Assembly (NCBI RefSeq): GCF_004366375.1
Contig: NZ_SOEF01000001.1
Span: 62,001-126,000 of the forward strand
DNA length: 64,000 nucleotides
Origin: Halanaerobium congolense
GTDB taxonomy: Bacteria; Bacillota; Halanaerobiia; Halanaerobiales; Halanaerobiaceae
Direction of reading: 5' to 3'
The notes under the pieces were generated by a model that saw only the letters and a list, made by a program, of their open reading frames with translations, was not told the DNA's origin and ran no database searches. Positions 26,655 through 35,071 of the stretch are shown in pieces (position 1 is the stretch's first letter; each line of letters opens with the position of its first letter). Made by a program: the position numbers and the translations under genes.

Positions 26655-27310
26655 TAGGATTCACCCTTAATAAGCGATATCATTTTTTTAAGAACCTCAT
26701 CTATTGTAAGGTTAGTAGTATCAATTAAAACGGCATCTTCAGCCTGCTTTAGGGGAGAGTATTTCCGCTCACTATCTAATTTATCTCTGCGGGCTATGCT
26801 TTTTTTAATCTCCTCAAAATCAGCATTTTTACCCTTTGATTTGACTTCTTCATAACGCCTTTTGGCTCTTTCATTTAACGAAGCTGTTAAAAAGAATTTG
26901 TGTTCAGCTTCTGGTAAAACAACAGTTGTAATATCTCGCCCATCCATTACAACTTTATTATTACGAGCCAACTGCTGCTGTTTATTGACTAAGATATCTC
27001 TAACACCTTTGACTGCTGCTGTTTGAGAAACATGTTCATTTACCTTAGAACTTCTTATTTCTTCACTAACATTTTTGCTGTTTAGAAATATTTCACCATT
27101 TTCATTAAAACTAATGTTGACCTTTTTAGCTATTTTAGTAAGCAGTTTCTTGTTATTAAAATCAACATCTTCTTTTAAAGCAGCAAGAGTAATAGCCCTG
27201 TACATAGCACCTGTATCAAGATGAAGATAATTTAATTTTTTTGCCAAGAGCTTTGCAATTGTACTCTTACCAGCTCCACCCGGGCCATCAATTGCTATAA
27301 CATTTTTCAT
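26654..27310 (-). CDS. cmk: Cytidylate kinase
   Basis: Phosphorylates CMP/dCMP. The 218-residue product has Walker A GPGGAGKSTIAKLLAK, the CMP-binding LDTGAMYRAIT and DGRDITTVVLPEAE, and a lid region RRYEEVKSKG. The frame extends upstream to 27346, but the family start is ATG 27308-27310 (MKNVIAIDGPG) behind AGGTGAG. It lies 37 bases after aroH. Confidence 0.95.
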   Translation of the reverse strand: MKNVIAIDGPGGAGKSTIAKLLAKKLNYLHLDTGAMYRAITLAALKEDVDFNNKKLLTKIAKKVNISFNENGEIFLNSKNVSEEIRSSKVNEHVSQTAAVKGVRDILVNKQQQLARNNKVVMDGRDITTVVLPEAEHKFFLTASLNERAKRRYEEVKSKGKNADFEEIKKSIARRDKLDSERKYSPLKQAEDAVLIDTTNLTIDEVLKKMISLIKGES

Positions 27311-27347
27311 CAACTTTGTCTCACCTTTTAATATATATTTATCCAAC

Positions 27348-27704
27348 TTATTTGACTAAATCAGGCCTTAATTTTCTAGCTTTTTCCAAATATTGATGTT
27401 TTACTTCAGTTTTAGCTTTAGTCCCTTCAACATACACTAATAATCTTATCATTTTTTCACTACTATTTTCAACCTTCATTTCCTGCATACATAAAATAGG
27501 AGTTGAATTATAGCCCAATTCTCTAATAGCTTTACCGGGATAAAGTTTAGTCAAATCATCAGTTGCAGTAGTTATGATACTTATTAAATCCGCTTCTGCT
27601 AAATTGTTTTCCTGCATTAAAGATTTTGTTAACTTTTTTGTAGCTTCTGCTATATATTGCTCTTCATTAGCTTTAACACTAATTGCTCCTCTAACTGCAT
27701 ACAT
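27348..27704 (-). CDS. aroH: Chorismate mutase, AroH class
   Basis: A 118-residue monofunctional chorismate mutase that converts chorismate to prephenate for Phe and Tyr synthesis. The trimeric AroH fold is recognised by YAVRGAISV (catalytic Arg near residue 5), KAIRELGYNSTPILCMQEM and HQYLEKARKLRPDL, all closely matching Bacillus AroH. It has a GGAGG ribosome site. It lies 20 bases after rnc and 38 bases before cmk. No other aromatic pathway gene is present. Confidence 0.94.
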   Translation of the reverse strand: MYAVRGAISVKANEEQYIAEATKKLTKSLMQENNLAEADLISIITTATDDLTKLYPGKAIRELGYNSTPILCMQEMKVENSSEKMIRLLVYVEGTKAKTEVKHQYLEKARKLRPDLVK

Positions 27705-27723
27705 TCTCTAAGCCTCCAATTTG

Positions 27724-28437
27724 CTAATCTAATTTATTCAGTTTATCTAAAGCAACTTTTGCTGCTTCCTGTTCAGCTTCCTTTTTACTTGATCCCTGTC
27801 CAGAACCAAGACTATCTTCATTTAATTTTACAGCTACTACAAAGGTCTTATTGTGATCTGGACCTTCTTCGTCTACAACTTCATATTCAGGTCGGTCACT
27901 GCCATTTTCTTGAATTACTTCCTGCAGCATTGTCTTATAATCCTGGATATGATTACCTGCTGCTACATTTATAATATCAACCTTCAATAAATCTAGAATA
28001 AAATCTGCAGCTGCTGTAAAACCCTGATCAAGATATAAAGCACCAAAAATTGCTTCCATTGTATCTGCCAGTATAGAATCTCTTTCTCTACCACCTGTCA
28101 TTTCTTCTCCCTTGCCTAAAAAGACATATTTCCCTAAATCAATTCTTTTAGCAACATCTGCTAAAATAGGTGCACTAACAATTACTGCTCTCATTTTTGC
28201 TAATTCACCTTCTGGAAAATCTGAAAACTTGTTAAAAATATAGGTGCTGACAGAAAGACTTAAGACCGAGTCTCCTAAAAATTCTAATCTTTCATTGTCC
28301 TTTAACTTCAAATTTCTGTTTTCATTCGGAAATGATTTGTGAGTCAAAGCTCTCTGGACCAAAATTTTATTGTTAAAATTTAAGTCTAAAGAATCCTCAA
28401 ATTCGTTTATTATACTTTGATTAAACAACTGATTCAT
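27724..28437 (-). CDS. rnc: Ribonuclease III
   Basis: Double-strand RNA endonuclease for rRNA and mRNA processing. The 237-residue product has the signature ERLEFLGDSVLSL, a second acidic site (DTMEAIFGALYLD), and a C-terminal double-stranded RNA-binding domain (DYKTMLQEVIQENG to KKEAEQEAAKVAL). A longer frame exists to 28500, but GGTGAT 7 nt before ATG 28435-28437 marks the likely start, and the extra residues overlap the terminator of acpP. Confidence 0.95.
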   Translation of the reverse strand: MNQLFNQSIINEFEDSLDLNFNNKILVQRALTHKSFPNENRNLKLKDNERLEFLGDSVLSLSVSTYIFNKFSDFPEGELAKMRAVIVSAPILADVAKRIDLGKYVFLGKGEEMTGGRERDSILADTMEAIFGALYLDQGFTAAADFILDLLKVDIINVAAGNHIQDYKTMLQEVIQENGSDRPEYEVVDEEGPDHNKTFVVAVKLNEDSLGSGQGSSKKEAEQEAAKVALDKLNKLD

Positions 28438-28460
28438 TTTATATATCACCATCCATAAAA

Positions 28461-28502
28461 ATAATAAAAAGGGATGAAAACTCCACAGTGGGAGCCTCAT
28501 CC
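28461..28502 (-). terminator. Hairpin terminator after acpP
   Basis: Outer arms GGATGA (28472-28477) and TCATCC (28497-28502) enclose an inner CTCC/GGAG stem, followed on the minus strand by a T-rich run (28461-28471). It separates acpP from rnc, so rnc depends on read-through or another start. Confidence 0.7.
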
Positions 28503-28513
28503 GTCATTATTTA

Positions 28514-28747
28514 TTAAAGAATATCTTCTAAATAACTTACAGCATCCTCAACTGTGCGAATATTTTCAGCATCCTCATCAGGAATTTCTACATCAAATTC
28601 TTCTTCAAATGCCATAACTAATTCTACAACATCTAAAGAATCTGCTCCAAGATCTTCTATAAATGAAGAGTCTTCAGTAACTTCATCTCTGTCAACTGCT
28701 AATTCTTCTGCTACAATATCAATAACTTTATCCAAAATATTATCCAC
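28514..28747 (-). CDS. acpP: Acyl carrier protein
   Basis: A 77-residue acidic carrier protein for fatty acid synthesis. The phosphopantetheine attachment serine is in [18 protein letters not shown]. The start is GTG 28745-28747, 8 nt after the AGGAGG core; an upstream GTG at 28754-28756 is part of that ribosome site and the ATG between them is out of frame. A separate promoter and a structured leader lie upstream (see the regulatory entries), and a terminator follows, so acpP can be expressed independently of fabG. Confidence 0.96.
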   Translation of the reverse strand: MDNILDKVIDIVAEELAVDRDEVTEDSSFIEDLGADSLDVVELVMAFEEEFDVEIPDEDAENIRTVEDAVSYLEDIL

Positions 28748-28766
28748 TCCATTCACCTCCTTTCAC

Positions 28767-28884
28767 TGAGTCTTCATTTTATAACGCAATGTTGACTCAC
28801 AAATCTTTCTTTTTATATCGAATAGATAGATTTGCGTTAGCACATCGAGTGCGTCACAGCACTAGGGCATCGAGCCCGCCGCAC
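28767..28884 (-). promoter_or_regulatory. Structured acpP leader, candidate cis-regulatory RNA
   Basis: Between fabG and acpP the minus-strand RNA can form several stems. Small hairpins GGGC/GCCC (28865-28877) and GCAC/GTGC (28840-28852) both have the loop TCGAT. A long-range stem uses AACGCA (28783-28788) and AAATCT (28801-28806) against 28828-28838, with a third TCGAT in its loop. A TGAGTC/GACTCA stem (28767-28772 with 28794-28799) lies just before the ribosome site. AGTGC/GCACT (28848-28852 with 28859-28863) competes with the second hairpin. The pairings are visible; regulation is inferred. It does not match a riboswitch class I recognise. Confidence 0.45.
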
Positions 28885-28912
28885 TATATATTTTTGAAAA
28901 TATTTATAACAA
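28885..28912 (-). promoter_or_regulatory. Candidate acpP promoter
   Basis: On the minus strand, TTGTTA (28907-28912) and TATATA (28885-28890) are 16 bases apart, just before the GC-richer leader. Both boxes deviate from consensus, so support is moderate. Confidence 0.4.
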
Positions 28913-28953
28913 AGGGATTATTAATACATGCCTAACCAAAGTTAGAATAGTAT

Positions 28954-29700
28954 CTAGGCTCCCATGCCGCCATCAATTTTAATTACTTCCCCATTTATGT
29001 AGTTTGCGTTATCTGAAGCTAAAAATGCTGTTAAATCAGCAACTTCTTCAGCCTGACCCAAACGAGCTAATGGTACTTGAGAAATAATATTAGCCTTAAC
29101 TTTATCACTTAACTCTTCTGTCATTTCAGTATCAATAAAACCAGGTGCAATTGCATTAGAGCAGACACCTTTTGAAGCTAGTTCTTTAGCCATTGTTTTA
29201 GTAAATCCAACTATTCCAGCCTTAGCTGCAGAATAATTCGCCTGACCGGCATTACCATTAATACCAACTACAGATGATAAATTAATTAATTTCCCATTCT
29301 CAGCTTTAAGTAGATATCTAACTGCGTTTTTGGTGCAGTTAAAAACTCCTTTTAAATTAATATCTAAAACACTATCCCAGTCAGCTTCTTTCATTCTCAA
29401 AAGCAGCTTATCTCTGGTGATTCCGGCATTGTTAACTAATACATTTAAACCATCCATCTTGTTATAAGCAGTTTTTACTAATTCAGCTGCCTGATCAAAG
29501 TCACTTACATCAGCCTGAACTACATGAGCTGTGCCACCTGCTGCTTCAATCTCTCTTTTTACTGCTTCTGCTCGACTTTGAGAGTTAGCATAATTTATAG
29601 TTATTTCAGCACCTAAAGCAGCCATTTTTTTAGCTATTTCTGCTCCAATACCTCGTGAACTTCCTGTAATTAAGACTTTCTTGTTTTTAAGGTCTATCAA
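28954..29700 (-). CDS. fabG: 3-oxoacyl-ACP reductase
   Basis: NADPH-dependent short-chain reductase of fatty acid elongation, 248 residues. It has the cofactor motif TGSSRGIGAEIA, the NNAG motif and the catalytic Ser-Tyr-Lys set (INLSSVVG, then NYSAAKAG). A C-terminal GEVIKIDGGMG is typical. The frame can begin at GTG 29709, but that overlaps GAGG; TTG 29698-29700, 8 nt downstream, gives MIDLKNKKVLITG and is preferred. It lies about 110 bases after fabK. Confidence 0.95.
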   Translation of the reverse strand: MIDLKNKKVLITGSSRGIGAEIAKKMAALGAEITINYANSQSRAEAVKREIEAAGGTAHVVQADVSDFDQAAELVKTAYNKMDGLNVLVNNAGITRDKLLLRMKEADWDSVLDINLKGVFNCTKNAVRYLLKAENGKLINLSSVVGINGNAGQANYSAAKAGIVGFTKTMAKELASKGVCSNAIAPGFIDTEMTEELSDKVKANIISQVPLARLGQAEEVADLTAFLASDNANYINGEVIKIDGGMGA

Positions 29701-29808
29701 ATTAGACACCTCTTTACTTAATGTTGAAATCTAAATTTAACTAAATAATAAAACTTAAAATATAATAATCTAATAATCTAAATTAAGTTATTGTGATTTA
29801 AAACTAAA

Positions 29809-30756
29809 TTAATTTAATAAATTATAATTGCTTTTAATTGTTTCTTCTGCTTTTAACAATATTTCTTCAATTATTTCTTTGACAGATTTAATTTCAGAAA
29901 TCATACCGGAAATTTGTCCGGCCATTACACTACCTTCTTTAACATTTCCATCAATAACAGCATCTCTAAGTTTACCTGAGCCAATTTCTTCAATCTTTTT
30001 GGGATCTACGCCCTGACTTTCTAATTTGTCCATTTCTTTAGTCAGCTTATTTTTTAAGTTTCTAACCGGATGACCGGTACTACGTCCAGTAACAACTGCA
30101 TCTCTATCTCTAGCTCCTACAATTGCCTTTTTAAAGTTCAAAGATGCGGTGCATTCCTCAGAACAAACAAATCTAGTTCCAATTTGAACACCACTGGCTC
30201 CTAAGGCTAAAATAGCTGCTAAACCTCTGCCATCACCAACACCACCTGCTGCAATAACAGGGATATCCACGGCATCAACTACCTGTGGTACAAGGGCCAT
30301 GGTTGTCAGCTCTCCTACATGACCTCCTGCCTCAGTTCCTTCTGCAATTACTGCATCAACATCCAATCTTGCCATTCTTTTAGCAAGAGCAACTGAAGGA
30401 ACAACTGGTATTACCTTTGAACCAATCTCCTGAAATCTTTTTACATATTTACCAGGGTTACCAGCACCTGTAGTAATAACAGGAACTTCTTTTGCAATAG
30501 CCAAATCAATTATATCTTCAGCAAAAGGGGAAAGCAACATAATATTTAAACCAAATGGTTTATCAGTCAATTTCCTTACCTTATCAATTTCCTTTTCAAT
30601 TACATCAGCTGGTGCACTTCCAGCACCAATTACACCCAGGCCTCCTGCATTAGACACTGCTGCTGCCAGTTCACCGGTAGCAACCCAGGCCATTCCTCCT
30701 TGAATAATTGGCTTTTCAATCTCCAATAAATCACAAAGCTCTGTTTTCAATGCCAT
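29809..30756 (-). CDS. fabK: Enoyl-ACP reductase II (FMN-dependent)
   Basis: A 315-residue flavoprotein of the nitronate monooxygenase/FabK superfamily. The sequence follows pneumococcal FabK closely: PIIQGGMAWVATGELAAAVS, NIMLLSPFAEDI, TTGAGNPGKYVKRF, AEGTEAGGHVGELTT and GSVMAGQISGMI. FabK reduces the enoyl intermediate in the last step of chain elongation and replaces triclosan-sensitive FabI. Its place directly after plsX (no gap) and before fabG supports this over nitropropane dioxygenase. ATG follows GAGGAG. Confidence 0.93.
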   Translation of the reverse strand: MALKTELCDLLEIEKPIIQGGMAWVATGELAAAVSNAGGLGVIGAGSAPADVIEKEIDKVRKLTDKPFGLNIMLLSPFAEDIIDLAIAKEVPVITTGAGNPGKYVKRFQEIGSKVIPVVPSVALAKRMARLDVDAVIAEGTEAGGHVGELTTMALVPQVVDAVDIPVIAAGGVGDGRGLAAILALGASGVQIGTRFVCSEECTASLNFKKAIVGARDRDAVVTGRSTGHPVRNLKNKLTKEMDKLESQGVDPKKIEEIGSGKLRDAVIDGNVKEGSVMAGQISGMISEIKSVKEIIEEILLKAEETIKSNYNLLN

Positions 30757-31770
30757 TTATTCCAACTCCTCATTCTTTTCTAACTCAACTTTAATCAATT
30801 CTACTATATCTTCTTTTACAGTCTTTTTAGCAGTCTTGACCGCATTATAAATAGCTGTGCTGTCAGAACTGCCGTGACTAATAATCACAATACCATTTAC
30901 TCCTAATAAAGGCGCTCCTCCATATTGTCTATAATCAATTTTTTTTAAAACTTTTTTCAAATATGGTTTTATTAAAAAAGCAGCAATTTTAGAACGTAAA
31001 TTTGTTTTAAAACTCTCTTTAATTAAATCAAGAAAAAACGAAGCTGCTCCTTCTGTTGTTTTGAGAACTACATTTCCAACAAAGCCATCTGTTACAACAA
31101 CATCAACTTTGTCACTAAAGATATCTCTACCTTCAACATTACCAATAAAATTTTTTATTCTTGGATCATCACTTAAAACTTGATAACTTTCTTTACTTAA
31201 ATTATTACCCTTTGTCTTCTCTTCTCCAATATTTAAAAGAGCTACCTTAGGATTTTCTATTTTCATTACATTTTTTGCATAAAGCTGTCCCATTAAAGCA
31301 AACTGCTGTAAATTTTCAGGACTGCAGTCTGTATTAGCACCATTATCTAAAACTAAAGTGCTTCCTTCAGCAGCAGGAAATTGAATTGCGATAGGCGGGC
31401 GGGAAACTCCCTTAATCCTTCCAACTCTTAACAAACCAGCTGCCATTACTGAACCAGTATTACCTGGAGATATAAAAGCATCAACTTCCGATTTTTTTAA
31501 AAGAGCTGCCCCAACATTTACTGTGGCATTCTTTTTTTTGCGCAGGGCTTTAATTGGTGATTCATCCATTGTTATAATTTCATCTGCATTTTCAATTTTA
31601 AGCCTTTTCGAATCATAGTCAGTTTTTGCTAACTCTTCGCTTATAATATCATATTCACCAATCAGGGTCAATTCTATTTCTTTATCTTCTTTTAAAGCCT
31701 TTAAAGCTCCTGCAATTAATTCGGATTCATCTTTTTCTCCACTCATTATATCAACAGCTATTCTATACAA
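30757..31770 (-). CDS. plsX: Phosphate acyltransferase
   Basis: Converts acyl-ACP to acyl-phosphate for PlsY. The 337-residue protein has the family blocks IAVDIMSGE, ISPGNTGSVMAAGLLRVGR, LDNGANTDCSPENL and a C-terminal YGGAPLLGVNG. The usual DAMGGD motif is altered to DIMSGE. The start is TTG 31768-31770, 8 nt after GGGAGG (31779-31784). It has its own promoter upstream (31830-31858) with a palindrome in the spacer. It is directly followed by fabK with no intergenic base. Confidence 0.94.
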   Translation of the reverse strand: MYRIAVDIMSGEKDESELIAGALKALKEDKEIELTLIGEYDIISEELAKTDYDSKRLKIENADEIITMDESPIKALRKKKNATVNVGAALLKKSEVDAFISPGNTGSVMAAGLLRVGRIKGVSRPPIAIQFPAAEGSTLVLDNGANTDCSPENLQQFALMGQLYAKNVMKIENPKVALLNIGEEKTKGNNLSKESYQVLSDDPRIKNFIGNVEGRDIFSDKVDVVVTDGFVGNVVLKTTEGAASFFLDLIKESFKTNLRSKIAAFLIKPYLKKVLKKIDYRQYGGAPLLGVNGIVIISHGSSDSTAIYNAVKTAKKTVKEDIVELIKVELEKNEELE

Positions 31771-31829
31771 TATTGCCGCCTCCCAGAGTCCAAAAAAACA
31801 AAAATTTATATCTTTATCATTTGCAAAAC

Positions 31830-31858
31830 ATTATATCTCAACCGTCGGTCAATTGCAA
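31830..31858 (-). promoter_or_regulatory. plsX-fabK promoter with internal palindrome
   Basis: TTGCAA (31853-31858) and a perfect TATAAT (31830-31835) are separated by 17 bases on the minus strand. Within the spacer is an ACCG-T-CGGT dyad (core 31841-31849), a plausible operator position. It does not match the FapR consensus TTAGTACCTAGTCTTAA. Confidence 0.6.
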
Positions 31859-31869
31859 GTTTGTGGTAA

Positions 31870-31908
31870 GAAAAAAACAGAGAATCTCCAGCTCAGAGAT
31901 CTCTGTTT
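31870..31908 (-). terminator. Intrinsic terminator after rpmF
   Basis: AACAGAGAATCTC (31876-31888) pairs, with one mismatch, with GAGATCTCTGTTT (31896-31908), and seven Ts follow on the minus strand. It ends the yceD-rpmF unit before the plsX promoter. Confidence 0.85.
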
Positions 31909-31920
31909 ATCTAAAATGAT

Positions 31921-32094
31921 TTAATTTCCAGTCACCTTTTTTCCATCATAATGTCCACATTCTGGGCATACATGATGAGGTAAAATTTTCTCATGGCAGT
32001 TTGAACATTCTACAAGACTAGGTGCACTCAGTTTTTTGTGAGTACGTCTTTTGCGCTTACGTGTTTTAGAAGTCCGTTTTTTAGGTACAGCCAT
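31921..32094 (-). CDS. rpmF: Ribosomal protein L32 (zinc form)
   Basis: A 57-residue basic protein of the large subunit. It starts [17 protein letters not shown] and has a complete zinc-binding C-x2-C ... C-x2-C set (CSNC and CPEC). ATG 32092-32094 follows GGAGG; the upstream GTG at 32103 belongs to the ribosome site. It follows yceD by 18 bases, the standard pairing, and has a terminator directly after it. Confidence 0.97.
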   Translation of the reverse strand: MAVPKKRTSKTRKRKRRTHKKLSAPSLVECSNCHEKILPHHVCPECGHYDGKKVTGN

Positions 32095-32112
32095 TCTATA
32101 CACCTCCTTTAA

Positions 32113-32589
32113 TTATTCTTGATCATTATAAAATTCTTTAAGTTTTGCCAGACGAGGATCTACTGTTTCTATCTCGCAATCACATTCTCCCTCATTTAAA
32201 TCCTGACCACATTGAGGACAAATGCCCTTACAATCTTCTGAACAGAGAGGTTTCATTGGTAAGGATAGAATTATATTATCCACAATTATATCGTCTAGAT
32301 ATAGTTCTTCCTCATCTTCCATTTCACTTTTCATTACATCTTCAGAAATATCCAATTTTATTGTAGAACTATACTTTTGTAAACAACGACTGCAGCTTAA
32401 AATTAGTTCAGCTTCTAAAGTTCCTTGAACAAGAAAAGAATCCTCTGTATTATAAATTTCAAGTTCAAGCTGAACCTTATCTTTTATTTCAATTTCACGA
32501 TCTACAAATTCTAAGTTGTGAAATTTCAGCTCCAGTGAGACATTTTTTCTGCCTCCGATTTCTTTTAAATCACTGAGGTTAATATCCAA
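32113..32589 (-). CDS. YceD/DUF177 family protein
   Basis: A 158-residue protein of the DUF177 family, nearly always encoded before rpmF and linked genetically to 23S rRNA accumulation. Cysteines in CSRCLQKY and in the C-terminal CSEDCKGICPQCGQDL block suggest metal binding. TTG 32587-32589 follows GGGGTGA. A near-consensus promoter lies about 35 bases upstream, so yceD-rpmF is a two-gene operon. Confidence 0.88.
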   Translation of the reverse strand: MDINLSDLKEIGGRKNVSLELKFHNLEFVDREIEIKDKVQLELEIYNTEDSFLVQGTLEAELILSCSRCLQKYSSTIKLDISEDVMKSEMEDEEELYLDDIIVDNIILSLPMKPLCSEDCKGICPQCGQDLNEGECDCEIETVDPRLAKLKEFYNDQE

Positions 32590-32623
32590 TTTATTTGATC
32601 ACCCCTGTAAATAGCCACGTTTT

Positions 32624-32652
32624 ATTATATAAAAAGCAGCCTGAACTGTCAA
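32624..32652 (-). promoter_or_regulatory. Consensus promoter for yceD-rpmF
   Basis: On the minus strand TTGACA (32647-32652) and TATAAT (32624-32629) are both perfect and separated by 17 bases. Of the promoters I could read in this window, this one and the lysW one match consensus best. Confidence 0.85.
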
Positions 32653-32660
32653 GCAAAAAT

Positions 32661-33857
32661 TTACTGATTTACTAATTCCATTGTATCTTTTGCAATTACT
32701 AATTCCTCATTTGTTGGAACCACCATTGCCTTAACTTTAGAATCAGCAGTAGAAATAAATACTTCTTTTCCCCGGCAGTCATTAGCTTCCTGGTCGAGCT
32801 CAATACCTAAATATTCTAATCCTTCTAAAATCTCTGCACGAGTATCAATCGAATTTTCTCCGATGCCTGCAGTAAAGACAATTGCATCAACTCCACCCAT
32901 TGCAGCTGAATAAGCTCCGATATATTTTTTAACTCTATAATTAAATAATTTTATTGCAATTTCTGCCTGATGATTACCTGCAGCTGCTGCATCTTCTACA
33001 TCACGTGAGTCACTGCTGACTCCAGAAACTCCCAGCAGACCGCTTTTCTTATTTAAAATATCGTCCATCTCCGAAGCGGAAATGTTTTCTTTAGCCATAA
33101 TAAATGGAATTATCGCTGGATCAATATCTCCACAACGGGTTCCCATAACTAATCCTTCAAGTGGAGTTAGGCCCATACTTGTATCTACTGATTTACCATT
33201 TTTAACTGCAGCTACACTAGCTCCATTACCAAGATGACAGGTTATAATTTTTAGTTCAGATAAATCTTGGTCCATCATTTCGGCAGCTCTTTTAGCTACA
33301 TAACCGTGTGATGTACCATGAAAACCATATCTTCTAACTCCATATTCTTCATAATATTCGTAAGGAAGAGCATAAATATATGCTTTTTCTGGCATGCTCT
33401 GGTGGAAAGCTGTATCAAAAACTCCAACCTGTGGTTTGTCAGGCATTAATTCTTTACAAACCTTAACTCCCATAATATTAGGTGGATTATGCAGAGGAGC
33501 TAAATCTGAAACAGACTCTACTTTTTCAATGGTTTCTTCATCAATAATTGTTGAATGAGCAAAAGCTTCTCCACCATGAACAATTCGATGCCCTATTGCT
33601 TCAACTTCGTCCATATCTTTCAAAACTCCGTGATCTTCTGATAACAGAGTTTCGATTAATAATTCAATTCCTACTTTATGGTTAGGAATATCTTTTTCTA
33701 TTACAATTTCATCTCCACTACCATTTTCATATTCTAAATATGAATCAGTGATTCCAATTCTTTGAATAAGTCCTTTTGCCAAGACAATTTCTGTCTCCAT
33801 ATTGAATAACTGATATTTTAGAGATGAGCTGCCGCTATTAATTACAAGTATTTTCAT
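32661..33857 (-). CDS. ackA: Acetate kinase
   Basis: Converts acetyl phosphate and ADP to acetate and ATP, a main energy-yielding step in fermentation. The 398-residue product has VINSGSSSLKYQLF at the N terminus, VFDTAFHQSMP, RYGFHGTSHGYV, CHLGNGASVAAV and a TAGIGENS block. It lies 29 bases after pta, and the two form the acetate-producing pathway. Confidence 0.97.
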   Translation of the reverse strand: MKILVINSGSSSLKYQLFNMETEIVLAKGLIQRIGITDSYLEYENGSGDEIVIEKDIPNHKVGIELLIETLLSEDHGVLKDMDEVEAIGHRIVHGGEAFAHSTIIDEETIEKVESVSDLAPLHNPPNIMGVKVCKELMPDKPQVGVFDTAFHQSMPEKAYIYALPYEYYEEYGVRRYGFHGTSHGYVAKRAAEMMDQDLSELKIITCHLGNGASVAAVKNGKSVDTSMGLTPLEGLVMGTRCGDIDPAIIPFIMAKENISASEMDDILNKKSGLLGVSGVSSDSRDVEDAAAAGNHQAEIAIKLFNYRVKKYIGAYSAAMGGVDAIVFTAGIGENSIDTRAEILEGLEYLGIELDQEANDCRGKEVFISTADSKVKAMVVPTNEELVIAKDTMELVNQ

Positions 33858-33886
33858 TCTTTTCCTCCTAAGTTTTATGTTATTTA

Positions 33887-34882
33887 TTAATTTTGAGCTT
33901 GAACTGCTGTAATTGCAGTTAAATTAACAACATCATCAACTGAACAACCGCGAGAAAGGTCATTAATTGGTGCTGCAAGCCCCTGTAAAATTGGCCCAAC
34001 AGCATCTGCACCTGCCAGTCTCTGAACTAATTTATAGCCGATATTACCGGACTGCAGGTCAGGGAAAATCAATACATTTGCTTTACCTGCTATTTCACTG
34101 CCAGGAGCTTTTCTGCTGCCAACACTTTCTACTAATGCTGCATCAGCCTGCATTTCTCCATCAATTTTTAAATGAGGAGCATTTTTATGAGCAATTCCAA
34201 CTGCATTTCTAACATTATCTACATTCTCATGTTTGGCACTACCCATTGTTGAAAATGACAGCATAGCCACTCTTGGTTCAAAACCTAACAATCTTTTTGT
34301 TGTATCAGCTGTAGTTATTGCAATTTCAGCCAGCTGATCTGAGTTTGGAGCTGGATTTACGGCACAATCAGATACAACTAAGACTCCATCTTCCCCAAAT
34401 GATTTATCTTTTAATACCATTATGATAGCACTTGAAACTGTTGAAATACCTTCAGCAGTCTTAACAATTTGGAAAGCAGGTCTTAATACATTACCAGTAG
34501 CATTTGCTGCTCCTGCAACCATTCCATCTGCCTTATTAGTATAAATCATCATAGTAGCAAAATACAAAGGGTCTTTTACAATTTTCTCAGCCTCTTCTTT
34601 TGCAATACCTTTATGTTTTCTTAGCTCATAAAATTCATCTGTAAATTCTGCTATGTATTCAGATTTCTCAGGATTAATAATTTCAATCCCACTTAAGTCA
34701 ACACCATATTCTTCAGCCTGCTTTTGAATAGATTCTGCTTCAGCTAAAATAATAATTTTAGCAATTTTTTCTGCCTCTACTTCTGCTGCAGCTCTAATTA
34801 TTCTTTCATCATCACCTTCAGCAAAAATAATTGTCTGTAGATTAGAAGCAGCTTTCTCTTTAAAATCTTTTAATACATCCAT
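33887..34882 (-). CDS. pta: Phosphate acetyltransferase
   Basis: Makes acetyl phosphate from acetyl-CoA. The 331-residue protein is the short (catalytic-domain-only) form, with AEGDDERIIRAAAE, MVAGAANATGNVLRPA, DCAVNPAPNSDQLAEIA, and ANVLIFPDLQSGNIGYKLVQRLAGA. A GGGGGAGG ribosome site precedes ATG 34880-34882. It is divergent from tmcAL across a 189-base AT-rich region that should hold both promoters. Confidence 0.97.
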   Translation of the reverse strand: MDVLKDFKEKAASNLQTIIFAEGDDERIIRAAAEVEAEKIAKIIILAEAESIQKQAEEYGVDLSGIEIINPEKSEYIAEFTDEFYELRKHKGIAKEEAEKIVKDPLYFATMMIYTNKADGMVAGAANATGNVLRPAFQIVKTAEGISTVSSAIIMVLKDKSFGEDGVLVVSDCAVNPAPNSDQLAEIAITTADTTKRLLGFEPRVAMLSFSTMGSAKHENVDNVRNAVGIAHKNAPHLKIDGEMQADAALVESVGSRKAPGSEIAGKANVLIFPDLQSGNIGYKLVQRLAGADAVGPILQGLAAPINDLSRGCSVDDVVNLTAITAVQAQN

Positions 34883-34947
34883 TTAAATTTCCTCCCCCGT
34901 GGTTTTAAAAATAAGTTATTTGTTCTTTCTTTATATATTTGCTATTA

Positions 34948-34975
34948 TATATATAATACTATATTAAAGTTTCAA
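34948..34975 (-). promoter_or_regulatory. Candidate pta-ackA promoter
   Basis: TTGAAA (34970-34975) lies 16 bases before TATATA (34948-34953) on the minus strand; a TATAAT overlaps slightly further downstream. The surrounding DNA is very AT-rich, so the exact boxes are uncertain. Confidence 0.35.
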
Positions 34976-35071
34976 ACCCTTTTTTATTAAAAGAAGTTCG
35001 AAAAATAAAACTTTTATTTAAATTGGAACAATATATTGAAAATATTAAATTAATAATTTGGAGTGTTACTA

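Noticed and set aside
31771-31869. FapR operator at plsX
   Set aside because: The spacer dyad does not match the FapR consensus and no fapR gene is adjacent.
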